In this document: positions 1 through 8,541 of the stretch, in pieces
Layout of the letters: each line of letters opens with the position of its first letter
Numbering within the stretch: the stretch's first letter is position 1
Assembly: GCF_001667035.1 (NCBI RefSeq)
Contig: NZ_LZIR01000096.1
Span: forward strand, 1 to 60,859
Length of the DNA: 60,859 nucleotides
Direction: 5' to 3'
Source: Mycobacterium sp. 852002-51057_SCH5723018
GTDB taxonomy: Bacteria; Actinomycetota; Actinomycetes; Mycobacteriales; Mycobacteriaceae
The notes under the pieces: generated by a model
The model's database searches: none
Seen by the model: the letters and a program-made list of their open reading frames with translations, nothing else
What the model was told of the DNA's origin: nothing
Translations under genes and position numbers: made by a program

Positions 1-110
1 GCCGGGGGGGGGGGGGGGCGCGACCGCGGGGGGGGCCCCCCCGGGGGCCGCGGGCGGGGCCGCAAACACCAAAATTCAGCCGTGGCCCCCCCCCCCCCCC
101 CCCCCACCTC
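1..110. other. Homopolymer G/C low-complexity edge
   Basis: The window opens with runs of 15-20 consecutive G or C separated by a few other bases. No coding frame or folded element makes sense of them, and nothing similar occurs elsewhere in the window. The pattern resembles poly-G artefacts of two-colour short-read chemistry collected at a contig end. About 140 bases of ordinary-looking DNA follow before the first gene. Confidence 0.7.
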
Positions 111-251
111 GGCGGTGCGGGCTTCGCGCATTCCGGAGGTCGGCAAACTGGGGTGACTTCCCTCCTCGCGGTACGGTACGATCCCTATTGAGTCCGTGTC
201 TAATGACCGGGCCGATTGCTTGCGCCGCCGTGGTCTGGTCGGGAGGTTCGG

Positions 252-1019
252 ATGTCGTTCGTTTTCGCGACGCCGGAGTATCTCGCCGCGGCGGCGACGG
301 ACTTGTCCAACATCGGTTCGACGATCGGCTCCGCCAATGCGGCGGCGCTGGCGCCGACGTCCAGCGTGCTTGCCCCGGGCGCCGACGAGGTGTCGGCGAC
401 CATCGCGGCGCTGTTCGACGCGCACTCGCAGGCCTATCAGGCGCTGAGCGCCCAGGCGGCGCTCTTCCATCAGGAATTTGTGAACCTCATGACCGGCGGC
501 GCGGCGCAGTATGCCCTCGCCGAGGCCGAAAACGCTTCGCCGCTGGAGACCGTCGGGCAGACGGTGGCGACCGCGATCGCCACGCCCACCCAGGCCCTGG
601 CGCAGGGCGCCGCGCCAATCGGCAACGGTGCGGGCGCGGTGCTGGCGACCGGCACCAGCGCCGAGCCCGGCGCGTTCGGCGGCGGCGGTACCGGGGCGGC
701 CGGCCAATTGGTCGGCGCCACCACGAGTACAGCCGGCACCTCCGGCTTGAGCCCCGCCGCATCGTTTGCAGCCGGCGGGGCCGCCGGGAACGGTGGCCTG
801 ATCGCGCCGGGCGGTGCGGGGCAGGCGGTGGCCAGTGCCGAGGAGGTCGGCGTCGCCGAAGCCGGTGAGACGTCGCTCGCCACGGTGCCCGCGTCGGGGT
901 TGACGCCCTTGGCGGCAATGCCGGCGGCGGCGCCGGCTTCCTCTGCGGCCGCGGCACGACCGGCCACCCCGGCCTACTCTCCGGCAGCGTCCACAGCGGC
1001 CGACTCTGCCGAGGAGTGA
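252..1019 (+). CDS. PE family protein with Ala/Gly-rich C-terminus
   Basis: A 255-residue PE-family protein, a mycobacterial surface/secreted family exported by ESX (type VII) systems. The N-terminal ~95 residues form the PE domain: it begins MSFVFATPEYLAAAATDL, with Pro-Glu at residues 8-9 and the helical region up to QYALAEAENASPL. The remaining ~155 residues are low-complexity Ala/Gly/Pro with no PGRS repeat array. The ATG at 252 gives the canonical PE start; earlier in-frame codons would add a non-PE leader. No PPE partner or ESX gene is adjacent, so an export partner cannot be named. A second PE gene lies beyond the mft locus. Confidence 0.93.
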   Translation: MSFVFATPEYLAAAATDLSNIGSTIGSANAAALAPTSSVLAPGADEVSATIAALFDAHSQAYQALSAQAALFHQEFVNLMTGGAAQYALAEAENASPLETVGQTVATAIATPTQALAQGAAPIGNGAGAVLATGTSAEPGAFGGGGTGAAGQLVGATTSTAGTSGLSPAASFAAGGAAGNGGLIAPGGAGQAVASAEEVGVAEAGETSLATVPASGLTPLAAMPAAAPASSAAAARPATPAYSPAASTAADSAEE

Positions 1020-1101
1020 CGCCCGCGCGCAATTTGTGATCGGTAGTGCGGGGACGCGCATTAATCTGACACGAACTTCCCAGCAAGGTGAGGAGAGACA
1101 G

Positions 1102-1929
1102 GTGTTGGCGCGCTACTTGAAGGCACAGCTACTGGTTTTGCTGTGCGGCGGCCTCGTCGGGCCAATTTTCTTGATCGTCTACTTCACCCTCGGGCTGGAC
1201 AGCCTGCTGCAGTGGATGCTCTACGTCGGCCTGCTGATCACCGTGGCCGACGTGCTGATCGCGCTGGCGCTGGCCAACTATGGGGCGAAGTCGGCCGTCA
1301 AAACGGCCGAGCTCGAGCAGCACGGCGTGCTGGCGCTCGCCCAGATCACCGGCCTCTCGGAGACGGGCACCCGGATCAACGAGCAGCCGCTGGTGAAGGT
1401 GGACCTGCACATCTCCGGGCCCGGATTCGTGCCGTTCGACAGCCAGGACCGGGTCATCGCGAGCGTCACCCGGCTGGGCAACCTGACCGCCCGCAAGCTG
1501 GTGGTACTGGTCAACCCCACCACCGGCGAATACCGGATCGACTGGGAGCGAAGCGCTTTGGTCAACGGACTGGTGCCCGCGCAGTTCACCCTGGCCGAGG
1601 ACAACAGGACCTACGATCTCAGCGGGCAAGCCGGCCCGCTGATGGAGATACTGCAGATCCTCAAGGCCAACAACGTTCCGCTCAACCGAATGGTCGACAT
1701 CCGCTCCAATCCGGTGCTGCGCCAGCAGATCCAGGCCGTGGTGCGGCGGGCCGTCGAACAGCAGGCGCCGGCGGCTCGGCCGGCAGCGGCCGGGCCGGCG
1801 CCGGTCGTCACGCCGCCGCAACAATCGATCGCCCAGCGCCTCCAAGAGCTGGAGACGCTGCGCGCCGGCGGCGCGGTGACCGACGACGAATACAACAGCC
1901 GGCGGGCCCAGATCATCGCGGAGATCTGA
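1102..1929 (+). CDS. Membrane protein with C-terminal SHOCT domain
   Basis: A 275-residue protein. Two hydrophobic helices span residues ~8-32 and ~37-60, followed by a soluble region with a beta-rich stretch (LVKVDLHISGPGFVPFD). An Ala/Pro linker follows at ~215-240. The last ~33 residues (IAQRLQELETLRAGGAVTDDEYNSRRAQII) match the SHOCT motif, a short C-terminal oligomerisation-type domain of unclear role. The GTG at 1102 is preceded by a strong AGGAGAGA at 1091-1098, which decides the start over an upstream in-frame codon at 1036. The enzymatic role, if any, is unknown. It lies 66 bp before the mycofactocin-type SDR. Confidence 0.8.
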   Translation: MLARYLKAQLLVLLCGGLVGPIFLIVYFTLGLDSLLQWMLYVGLLITVADVLIALALANYGAKSAVKTAELEQHGVLALAQITGLSETGTRINEQPLVKVDLHISGPGFVPFDSQDRVIASVTRLGNLTARKLVVLVNPTTGEYRIDWERSALVNGLVPAQFTLAEDNRTYDLSGQAGPLMEILQILKANNVPLNRMVDIRSNPVLRQQIQAVVRRAVEQQAPAARPAAAGPAPVVTPPQQSIAQRLQELETLRAGGAVTDDEYNSRRAQIIAEI

Positions 1930-1995
1930 TCGCCCGAGCGGGTTAGAACACGTTCCAGTTTCGCTGCTAGCCTGTCACTCGGCGAAAGGGGTGCC

Positions 1996-2823
1996 ATGGC
2001 TGCACAGGCTGGCTCACTGCAAGGACGGGTGGCATTTATCACCGGCGCCGCCCGCGCCCAGGGACGGTCGCATGCGGTGCGGCTCGCCCGGGAAGGCGCC
2101 GACATCATCGCGCTCGACATCTGCGCGCCGGCGTCGGACAGCCTGACCTACACACCGGCCACGCCGGACGATCTCAACGAGACCGTCCGCCTGGTCGAGG
2201 CCGAGGGACGCAAGGTGCTGGCCCGCCAGGCCGACATCCGCGACGACGCCGCGCTGCGCCAACTCGTGGCCGACGGCGTCGAACAATTCGGGCGCCTCGA
2301 CGTCCTGGTGGCCAACGCCGGAGTGCTGGGCTGGGGCCGGGTCTGGGAGCTCACCGACGAGCAGTGGGACACCGTCATCGGGGTCAACCTGACCGGGACC
2401 TGGCGCACCCTGCGCGCCACGATCCCGGCGATGATCGAGGCCGGCAACGGAGGTTCCATCGTGGTCGTCAGCTCGTCGGCGGGCCTGAAGGCCACCCCGG
2501 GCAACGGCCACTACGCGGCCAGCAAGCACGGGCTCACCGCCCTGACCAACACGCTGGCGATCGAGCTCGGCGAATACGACATCCGGGTCAACTCCATCCA
2601 CCCCTACTCGGTCGACACCCCGATGATCGAGCCGGAGGCGATGATGGAGATCTTTGCCAAGCATCCCCGTTACGTGCACAGCTTCCCGCCAATGCCAATG
2701 CAGTACAAGGGATTCATGACCGCCGAAGAGGTGTCCGACGTGGTGGTTTGGCTCGCCACCGACGCCTCGGGCACGCTGTCGGGCACGCAGATCCCCGTCG
2801 ACAAGGGCGCCCTGAAGTATTGA
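1996..2823 (+). CDS. Mycofactocin-coupled SDR family oxidoreductase
   Basis: A 275-residue short-chain dehydrogenase/reductase. The nucleotide-binding segment (FITGAARAQGRSHAVRLA, residues 14-31), NAG at 107-109, the catalytic Ser near 159-161 and Y173xxxK177 are all visible. The TGAARxQGR variant plus a long insert after the second strand (~residues 43-60) is typical of the mycofactocin-coupled SDR subfamily. Members hold NAD non-exchangeably and pass electrons to mycofactocin. Its position ~6.6 kb from mftA, in the place of Rv0687 of M. tuberculosis, supports this. The substrate (an alcohol or sterol-like compound) cannot be read from sequence. ATG at 1996 follows GGCGAAAGGGGTGCC. Confidence 0.9.
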   Translation: MAAQAGSLQGRVAFITGAARAQGRSHAVRLAREGADIIALDICAPASDSLTYTPATPDDLNETVRLVEAEGRKVLARQADIRDDAALRQLVADGVEQFGRLDVLVANAGVLGWGRVWELTDEQWDTVIGVNLTGTWRTLRATIPAMIEAGNGGSIVVVSSSAGLKATPGNGHYAASKHGLTALTNTLAIELGEYDIRVNSIHPYSVDTPMIEPEAMMEIFAKHPRYVHSFPPMPMQYKGFMTAEEVSDVVVWLATDASGTLSGTQIPVDKGALKY

Positions 2824-2848
2824 CCGGCGTGCGTGGTATGAACACCAC

Positions 2849-4021
2849 GTGACGGAAAAGGGAGTCGTGATCGTCGGCGGCGGTTTGGCGGCCGCGCGCA
2901 CCGCCGAGCAACTGCGCCGGTCGGAGTACACCGGCCGCATCACGATCGTCAGCGACGAGGTGCACCTGCCCTACGACCGCCCGCCGCTGTCCAAGGAGGT
3001 GCTGCGCAAAGAGGTCGATGACGTGTTCCTCAAACCGCGGGAGTGGTACGACGAGAAGGACATCACCCTGCGGCTGGGTTCGGCCGCCACCCGCCTCGAC
3101 ACCGCGGCGCAGACGGTGACCCTCGACGACGGAACCGTGCTCGGCTACGACGAGCTCGTCATCGCGACCGGGCTGGTGCCGCGGCGCATCCCGGCCTTCC
3201 CGGACCTCGAGGGCATCCGCGTGCTGCGTTCGTTCGACGAGAGCATGGCCTTGCGCGAGCACGCGTCGGCCTGCCAGCGCGCGGTCGTGATCGGCGCCGG
3301 TTTCATCGGCTGCGAGGTCGCCGCCAGCCTGCGCAGCCTGGGGGTGGACGTGGTGCTCGTCGAGCCGCAGCCCACGCCGCTGGCGGCGGTGCTCGGCGAG
3401 CGGATCGGCGAGCTGGTGGCGCGGCTGCATCGCGACGAGGGCGTCGACGTCCGCCTGGGCGTCGGTGTGGCGGAGGTGCGCGGCGAGGGGCACGTCGACA
3501 CCGTGGTGCTGGGCGACGGCACCGAGCTGGCCGCCGACGTCGTCGTAGTCGGCATCGGATCGCATCCGGCGACCGGCTGGCTGCAGGGCAGCGGCGTCGA
3601 GGTCGATAACGGCGTCATCTGCGACGAAGCCGGCCGCACCAGTGCGCCCCACGTGTGGGCGCTGGGTGACGTCGCCTCCTGGCGAGACGCGACGGGGCAC
3701 CAAGCACGCGTGGAACATTGGAGCAACGTCGCCGACCAGGCCCGCGTCGTGGTGCCCGCGATGCTCGGGCAGGACACGCCCGCCGGCGTGGTCGTCCCCT
3801 ACTTCTGGAGCGACCAATACGACGTCAAGATCCAGTGTCTGGGGGAGCCGGAAGCCACCGATGTCGTCCATCTCGTCGAGGACGACGGCCGCAAGTTCCT
3901 GGCTTACTACGAGCGCGACGGGGTGCTGGTCGGCGTGGTCGGCGCCGGGATGCCCGGCAAGGTGATGAAGGTCCGCGGCAAGATCGCCGCCGCCACACCT
4001 ATTTCCGAAATGCTTGGCTGA
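2849..4021 (+). CDS. FAD-dependent NAD(P)H:ferredoxin reductase-like protein
   Basis: A 390-residue two-dinucleotide-domain flavoprotein of the rubredoxin/ferredoxin reductase type. It has an FAD GxGxxG-like motif at the N-terminus (VVIVGGGLAAARTAEQL), the PYDRPPLSKE segment, an NAD(P)H Rossmann motif (AVVIGAGFIGCEVAASL, ~residues 148-164) and the second FAD motif WALGDVA (~271-277). Such enzymes move electrons from NAD(P)H to small iron-sulfur proteins feeding P450s or oxygenases. It lies 25 bp after the SDR, probably co-transcribed, and corresponds to Rv0688. No ferredoxin gene lies next to it. GTG at 2849 is the start. The redox partner is unknown. Confidence 0.88.
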   Translation: MTEKGVVIVGGGLAAARTAEQLRRSEYTGRITIVSDEVHLPYDRPPLSKEVLRKEVDDVFLKPREWYDEKDITLRLGSAATRLDTAAQTVTLDDGTVLGYDELVIATGLVPRRIPAFPDLEGIRVLRSFDESMALREHASACQRAVVIGAGFIGCEVAASLRSLGVDVVLVEPQPTPLAAVLGERIGELVARLHRDEGVDVRLGVGVAEVRGEGHVDTVVLGDGTELAADVVVVGIGSHPATGWLQGSGVEVDNGVICDEAGRTSAPHVWALGDVASWRDATGHQARVEHWSNVADQARVVVPAMLGQDTPAGVVVPYFWSDQYDVKIQCLGEPEATDVVHLVEDDGRKFLAYYERDGVLVGVVGAGMPGKVMKVRGKIAAATPISEMLG

Positions 4022-4028
4022 GACCCAC

Positions 4029-5021
4029 ATGCCCGAGGTGGCGATACTCGACGACTACGCCGGGTTGGCCCTCAGACTGGCGGACTGGTCGCCGGTGCAG
4101 ACCCGCTGCCAGGTAAGCGTTTTCGACCGACACCTGTCCGAGGAGGAGGCCGCGAAAACATTGCGGCCCTTCGACGTCATCTGCACCCTGCGCGAGCGGA
4201 TGGCGCTTCCCCGCAGTCTCATCGGGCGGCTGCCGAACCTGAAACTGATCACGATCGTCGGCAGGAGCCTGCCGAACTTGGACATGGCCGCGGCGACCGA
4301 ACGGGGGGTCTTGGTCGCCCAGTCGGACTTCGCGAACCCGCGATTCGCCTCCGTCCGCGACGCCACCCCGGAATTCGCGTGGGGGCTGCTGATCGCGACG
4401 GTGCGCAACCTGGCCGAGGAGCACCGGCGGATGCGCGACGGCGGGTGGCAGGCCACCGCCGGTATGACGCTGTCCGGCAAGACGCTCGGGCTGCTCGGTC
4501 TCGGCAGGATCGGCAAGCGGATGGCGCGATACGCCAAAGCCTTTGGCATGGACATCATCTCGTGGAGCCAACACCTCACCGAGGAGGACGCCGCCGCGGC
4601 CGGCGCCCGCCGGGTCGAGAAGGCGACGCTGTTCGCCGAATCCGATGTGGTTTCCATTCACGTCGTGCTCTCCGAGCGCACACGAGGCCTGGTCGGCCAT
4701 ACCGAGCTGGCGCTGATGAAGCCGCACGCCTACCTGATCAACACCTCTCGGGGTCCGATCGTCGACGAGGCCGCACTGATCGATGCGCTCGAATCCGGAC
4801 GGATCGCCGGGGCGGGGCTCGACGTCTATGACGTCGAACCGCTCCCGCCCGGCCATCCGCTGCGATCGATTCCGACCGTGACGTTGTCCCCCCACTTGGG
4901 GTACGTCACCCGTGAAATGCTGGCCGCCTTTTACTCCGACACCGTCGAGGCCGTGGTGGCCTGGCTGGAGGGCGCGCCGATCCGGATCGCCAATCCCCAG
5001 GCCTACAACTGGCCCAGATAG
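4029..5021 (+). CDS. D-2-hydroxyacid dehydrogenase family protein
   Basis: A 330-residue NAD-dependent D-isomer 2-hydroxyacid dehydrogenase. The NAD-binding motif GLGRIGKRMARYA lies at ~residues 157-169. The catalytic Arg/Glu/His set is represented by INTSRGPIVDE, the DVYDVEPLPPGHPL segment and the C-terminal SPHLGYVTREM, whose His is the acid/base. Start ATG at 4029; it lies 7 bp downstream of the reductase stop and is probably in the same operon. The 3' end overlaps the convergent VOC gene by 19 bp. I recall no orthologue at this point in M. tuberculosis, so it may be a lineage-specific insertion. The substrate (glyoxylate, hydroxypyruvate, phosphoglycerate or other) is undetermined. Confidence 0.88.
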   Translation: MPEVAILDDYAGLALRLADWSPVQTRCQVSVFDRHLSEEEAAKTLRPFDVICTLRERMALPRSLIGRLPNLKLITIVGRSLPNLDMAAATERGVLVAQSDFANPRFASVRDATPEFAWGLLIATVRNLAEEHRRMRDGGWQATAGMTLSGKTLGLLGLGRIGKRMARYAKAFGMDIISWSQHLTEEDAAAAGARRVEKATLFAESDVVSIHVVLSERTRGLVGHTELALMKPHAYLINTSRGPIVDEAALIDALESGRIAGAGLDVYDVEPLPPGHPLRSIPTVTLSPHLGYVTREMLAAFYSDTVEAVVAWLEGAPIRIANPQAYNWPR

Positions 5022-6274
5022 AAGCGGCCGCCCTGGTCGTCGCGGCATTCGGCGGTGACCCCATAGGGCTGGCGGGCCGGCTCGGCCAGCACGGTGCCGC
5101 CGGCTTCGCGGACGCGCGCGACGGCCGCGTCGATGTCCGAGACGGTCCACATCGGCACCGTCGTCGGGTGCGCGCTGCCGCCGGCGGTGCCGGCCATCGG
5201 GTGGGACCCCACCACCTGCCACCCGTCGACCACTGATCCGGGCTCGAAGCGCCATCCCAGCACCCGGGCGTAGAAGTCGCGGAAGCCGGCGGAATCCGGC
5301 ACCAGGTAGGTGACGTATGACAGCTCGCCGGGCCCGGAGCCGTTGAGTTCCGGGCGCTTTCGCCCCGCCGGTGGCTCAAAGACCGCGAACGCCACACCCT
5401 GCGCGTCGGTGGCGTCGAGCAGGACGCCGTCATCGGTACGCCGGACCTCACCCGGGACGCCACCCGCCGCCGCGATCGCCGTCCGGGCCGCCTGGACGTC
5501 GGCGACGGCGTAGCAGCAGAACAGGGTGGGCGGTCCCGCGCTCGCCCAAATGCCGGTCGGCAGTTCGGTATTGGTGATCCGATGCGATGCCCGATCGTAC
5601 GTCCAGCCCAAGACGTGGCCGTAGAAGGCGGCCGCGCGATCGGCGTCGAGGGTCCAGACAGACACGTATCCGATGTCGCCGTGCTGGATGACATCAACCG
5701 GTACCGTCACGGGGCCGCTGAGCATCCAGCGGTGTCCGAACGGATCGATGATGGTCGCGTTGCGGCTGCCGTAGCCCTCGTAGACCTCGCGCTGGACGGT
5801 GGCGCCGCGTTCACGCGCCTTCAGCAGGGCCGCATCGGTGTCGGCGACGTGCAACATCAGGCTGACCGAAACCCCGCCGGGCGCGGGCGCCCTCAGCCCC
5901 AGTTCCGGATGCTCGTCGGCCAGATACAGCACCCCGTCGCCGATCGCGATCTCCGCGTGCCCAATTCGGCCGTCCTGCATCACGATCGGCTCGCCGATCG
6001 CCACGGCGCCGAACGCATCGGTGTACCACTCGATCGCCGCGCGCGCGTTGGTCACGGCGAGGTACGGCAGCGCGGCCGGGCGAGGGGGACGGGCGGCGGA
6101 TGGCTCGTTGAGTTCGGAAATGACACTGGCGGTGCCGCTCATGACAACTCCTTCGTAGAACAGTGCGGATTCCAATCGCCGGCGCAGGCGCGCGGCGAAT
6201 GCCGAATCGGGTTGGACCGGAAGGTCATCGGCGCGCAGCACGCTGAGCGGATCCGAGCGGTCTGGGCGACTCAT
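5003..6274 (-). CDS. Three-domain VOC (glyoxalase/bleomycin-resistance) protein
   Basis: A 423-residue protein with an unusual ~45-residue N-terminal segment (MSRPDRSDPLSVLRADDLPV onward, with FAARLRRRLESAL) followed by three VOC repeats. Repeat 1 holds NARAAIEWYTDAFGA, repeat 2 DADRAAAFYGHVLGW, repeat 3 DSAGFRDFYARVLGW. VOC domains form metal-binding or ligand-binding beta-alpha-beta-beta-beta modules; the substrate cannot be inferred. The start at 6274 overlaps the ECF sigma stop (ATGA), so the two are translationally coupled. A later ATG at residue ~45 (MSGTASVI) would give a plain VOC protein. I prefer the coupled start because its N-terminus recurs in VOC proteins encoded after ECF sigma genes, as far as I recall. 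Confidence 0.82.
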   Translation of the reverse strand: MSRPDRSDPLSVLRADDLPVQPDSAFAARLRRRLESALFYEGVVMSGTASVISELNEPSAARPPRPAALPYLAVTNARAAIEWYTDAFGAVAIGEPIVMQDGRIGHAEIAIGDGVLYLADEHPELGLRAPAPGGVSVSLMLHVADTDAALLKARERGATVQREVYEGYGSRNATIIDPFGHRWMLSGPVTVPVDVIQHGDIGYVSVWTLDADRAAAFYGHVLGWTYDRASHRITNTELPTGIWASAGPPTLFCCYAVADVQAARTAIAAAGGVPGEVRRTDDGVLLDATDAQGVAFAVFEPPAGRKRPELNGSGPGELSYVTYLVPDSAGFRDFYARVLGWRFEPGSVVDGWQVVGSHPMAGTAGGSAHPTTVPMWTVSDIDAAVARVREAGGTVLAEPARQPYGVTAECRDDQGGRFYLGQL

Positions 6275-6792
6275 GACGTGCCTCCTTCCGGATACTGCCG
6301 TCTGAAGGCCCGGCGGGCCCGGACCAGAAGCGCTTCGGTGGCGTGCACCGTGCGCCCGATGAGCTCGGCGCACTCGCCGACGGAGCAGCCGTCCATGTAG
6401 CGCAGCACCAGCACGGTGCGGTGCGGCTCGGCCAACCGGGCCAGCACCGCCTCGGCGACCAGGCGATCCAGCTCGGCGTCCCAGTCGTCGGCTGTCTCGA
6501 CTGGCTCCGGCGGCTCGGCGACCGGCACGGCCTGCCGCTGCTCGCCGCGCCGGTAGTGGTCGGCCAGCTTGTGGCGTGCCACGCCGAGCAGCCACGGAAT
6601 CGAGATCGGCGGCGGCTCGCTCTTGCACGCGGCGTCCATCGCCGCGAGAAACGTCTCCGACGTCAGGTCCTCGGCCGTAGCGCGGTCGCCGCAACGGCGG
6701 ACGAAATACCCGTACACCACGGGCAACGCCTCGTCGTAGAGGGCGAGCACCGCGCGTCGAGCGTCGGATTGGTGGTCCACTTCGGCGCTCAC
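6271..6792 (-). CDS. ECF-type RNA polymerase sigma factor
   Basis: A 173-residue sigma-70 family protein with only regions 2 and 4. Region 2 (~residues 15-85) includes YGYFVRRCGDRATAEDLTSETFLAAM and WLLGVARHKLADHYRR. Region 4 (~110-165) includes LAEPHRTVLVLRYMDGCSVGECAELIGRTVHATEALLVRARRAF in its helix-turn-helix. The GTG start at 6792 lies 66 bp after the DUF2332 stop. No classical zinc anti-sigma gene is adjacent; instead the stop codon overlaps the VOC gene, which may carry a regulatory N-terminus. It is distinct from SigL, encoded at the far end of the window. Confidence 0.9.
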   Translation of the reverse strand: MSAEVDHQSDARRAVLALYDEALPVVYGYFVRRCGDRATAEDLTSETFLAAMDAACKSEPPPISIPWLLGVARHKLADHYRRGEQRQAVPVAEPPEPVETADDWDAELDRLVAEAVLARLAEPHRTVLVLRYMDGCSVGECAELIGRTVHATEALLVRARRAFRRQYPEGGTS

Positions 6793-6858
6793 ACCCTTAT
6801 CGTCGCCGCGGCGGCCAAAACTCCGACGGGTTGCGGCGAAAAATCTCTGCGCCCGTGG

Positions 6859-7911
6859 CTATAGCCAATTCACCGGCGGCCCGTGCGGGTGACACTCGGC
6901 CAGGATCGCCAGCTCGCCACCCGGCCAGCACCGGGCCCGCACCAGAAACTTGATCGGCGCGCCCGGCCCGTCCCGCGCCGGCTCCAGGGTGAGGTGGGCG
7001 AACGGCGACCGCGGAGCGGCCTGCGCGCCCAGCGCGTCGATCCCCTCGCGGACCGCCGCCTGTTCGTCGTCGGACAGGTACTGCCAGGTGATCGAGTGCC
7101 ACAGCACGGTCAACGCGCCGTCGGCCAGGGTCAGCCGGGCCACCGCCGCTGCGGCCGTGCTGCGATGCAACCGCGCCGGAACGTCGCGGGCCACCGCGAT
7201 CGCGCCGCGCAACCGGTCCAGCCGGGCGGCCTGATCCGGCCAGACGTAGCTCAACACGGTCATCTCGCCGTCGGCGCCGGTGACGTCGATGGGCGCGATG
7301 TCATAGCCGTTGCGCTCGACGATGCGCACCGCACCGCCGGGCGGCAGCGCCCCGTGCCAGGCGTCGTCGATGGTCACCGGCGAGTCGACCGGTCCCCACC
7401 CGCGATCGCCGTACCGATAGTGGTAGTGGTCGGGCCGCATGTTCAGCCCGGCGCTCGACCCGATCTCGAAAAGCCTTACCGGCAAATCGAATCCGTTGTT
7501 GACGCGCAGCAGCCCGCCGATCAGCGCGGCGGATCGGCCGACCTCGTTGGTCTGCGGCGGTTGGTCGAGCGCGGCGCGCAGCGAGCCGGACTGCTGGGCC
7601 GCGGTGCGCAGGATTTCGGGCCAGGCGTTCGCCGCGTCCCAGCGGCCCCCGGTGCTGGGATACCAGCGGCGCAACTGCGGTGCCCGGCCGTCGAGCACCA
7701 GCCGGTGCAGCCCGCCGAGCAGCCGAAGCGGCACGGCAAGGCGCGAGGGGTCGTCCTCGTGGCCGGCCAAGATGGCCGCGAAGACGCCGCCGGCCTCGAC
7801 GTCGGTGGCCACCAGTTCGAACAGTTCGCCGTACATCGGTGAGCCGGAGAGCGCGCAGAACCCTCCCTGCGACCGCAGCATGTGCAGCAGGTGTTCGGTG
7901 CCCGCGCTCAC
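6859..7911 (-). CDS. DUF2332 protein, methyltransferase-like motif
   Basis: A 350-residue conserved actinobacterial protein of the DUF2332 family, the counterpart of Rv0690c by position and length. Visible landmarks are LFEIGSSAGLN at residues 147-157, HYHYRYGDRGWGP, ERNGYDIAPID at 199-209 and VLWHSITWQYL at 269-279. The E-I-G-S-S-A-G-L-N stretch looks like motif I of Rossmann-fold SAM-dependent methyltransferases, which is my inference and not a known activity. The GTG start at 7911 overlaps the mftR stop (GTGA), so it is co-translated with the mycofactocin regulator. A link to mycofactocin metabolism is suggested only by that coupling. Confidence 0.85.
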   Translation of the reverse strand: MSAGTEHLLHMLRSQGGFCALSGSPMYGELFELVATDVEAGGVFAAILAGHEDDPSRLAVPLRLLGGLHRLVLDGRAPQLRRWYPSTGGRWDAANAWPEILRTAAQQSGSLRAALDQPPQTNEVGRSAALIGGLLRVNNGFDLPVRLFEIGSSAGLNMRPDHYHYRYGDRGWGPVDSPVTIDDAWHGALPPGGAVRIVERNGYDIAPIDVTGADGEMTVLSYVWPDQAARLDRLRGAIAVARDVPARLHRSTAAAAVARLTLADGALTVLWHSITWQYLSDDEQAAVREGIDALGAQAAPRSPFAHLTLEPARDGPGAPIKFLVRARCWPGGELAILAECHPHGPPVNWL

Positions 7912-8504
7912 CGGTCCAGCCGTTCCAGCCCGGCTCCGACCACGTCGAACGCGTTGCCGAGCGCGGTGGGCAACGGGACGGATTCGTCGGAGAGCCAGTG
8001 CTCGTAGGCGCTCAGCGCCACCCCGAGCATCGTCCAGGCGACGGTTTGGGGTAGCGGGTCGCTTGTCTTGACGCTCAACCGGTGCGCCACGAAGCCCGCC
8101 ATCACCTCGCGCCACCCCGCATACATCGTCATCGAATAGGCTTGCAGCTCAGCGGTTTCCAAAATGACCCGCATGCGCCGCCGGTGCCGCACGGTCTCAC
8201 ACTCGTCGAAGGTGTTGAACGCCAACAGCGCACCGCGCAGCGCCTCGCTGATCCGAACCGTCTCATCGACGTTGTCGAGCAGCTCCCGCAGGTGCGACAG
8301 GTGGGCGTCGAAATCGCCCCACAGGATGGCGTTCTTGGAGGCGTAATAGCGAAACAGCGTGCGGCGGGCAATGCCGGCCGCCTGCGCGACGTCGTCGACG
8401 CTCACGTCGGCGAACCCCCGGGCCGCGAACAACTCGAGGGCGACGTCGGTGATGTGCTCCGGGGTCGTCGAGCGGCGGCGGCCCACCCGCGACTGCGGCA
8501 TCAT
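7908..8504 (-). CDS. mftR: TetR-family mycofactocin regulator MftR
   Basis: A 198-residue TetR repressor divergent from mftA. The N-terminal helix-turn-helix (residues ~10-57) reads ITDVALELFAARGFADVSV then AGIARRTLFRYYASKNAIL; the remaining ~140 residues are the helical ligand-binding/dimer domain. MftR represses mft genes and has been reported to respond to long-chain acyl-CoAs. The ATG at 8504 has GGAAGG ~10 nt upstream and gives 198 residues, which I recall as the length of Rv0691c; a further ATG at 8540 is possible. It forms an operon with the DUF2332 gene. A candidate operator lies in the 96-bp divergent gap. Confidence 0.92.
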   Translation of the reverse strand: MMPQSRVGRRRSTTPEHITDVALELFAARGFADVSVDDVAQAAGIARRTLFRYYASKNAILWGDFDAHLSHLRELLDNVDETVRISEALRGALLAFNTFDECETVRHRRRMRVILETAELQAYSMTMYAGWREVMAGFVAHRLSVKTSDPLPQTVAWTMLGVALSAYEHWLSDESVPLPTALGNAFDVVGAGLERLDR

Positions 8505-8541
8505 CAGACCCCGCCCTTCCGATTCGGCACTCGATGCCATA

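Noticed and set aside
2014..2943. Long open frame opposite the SDR gene (309 codons), and many similar antisense frames such as 2714-4030, 8974-10104 and 25435-26835
   Set aside because: They lie antisense to genes with clear family motifs, have no recognisable domains, and are expected in GC-rich DNA where stop codons are rare.
6694..8115. Longer versions of the VOC and DUF2332 frames reaching back into the preceding genes
   Set aside because: The extra residues are out-of-frame translations of the upstream gene; overlapping ATGA/GTGA starts fit better.
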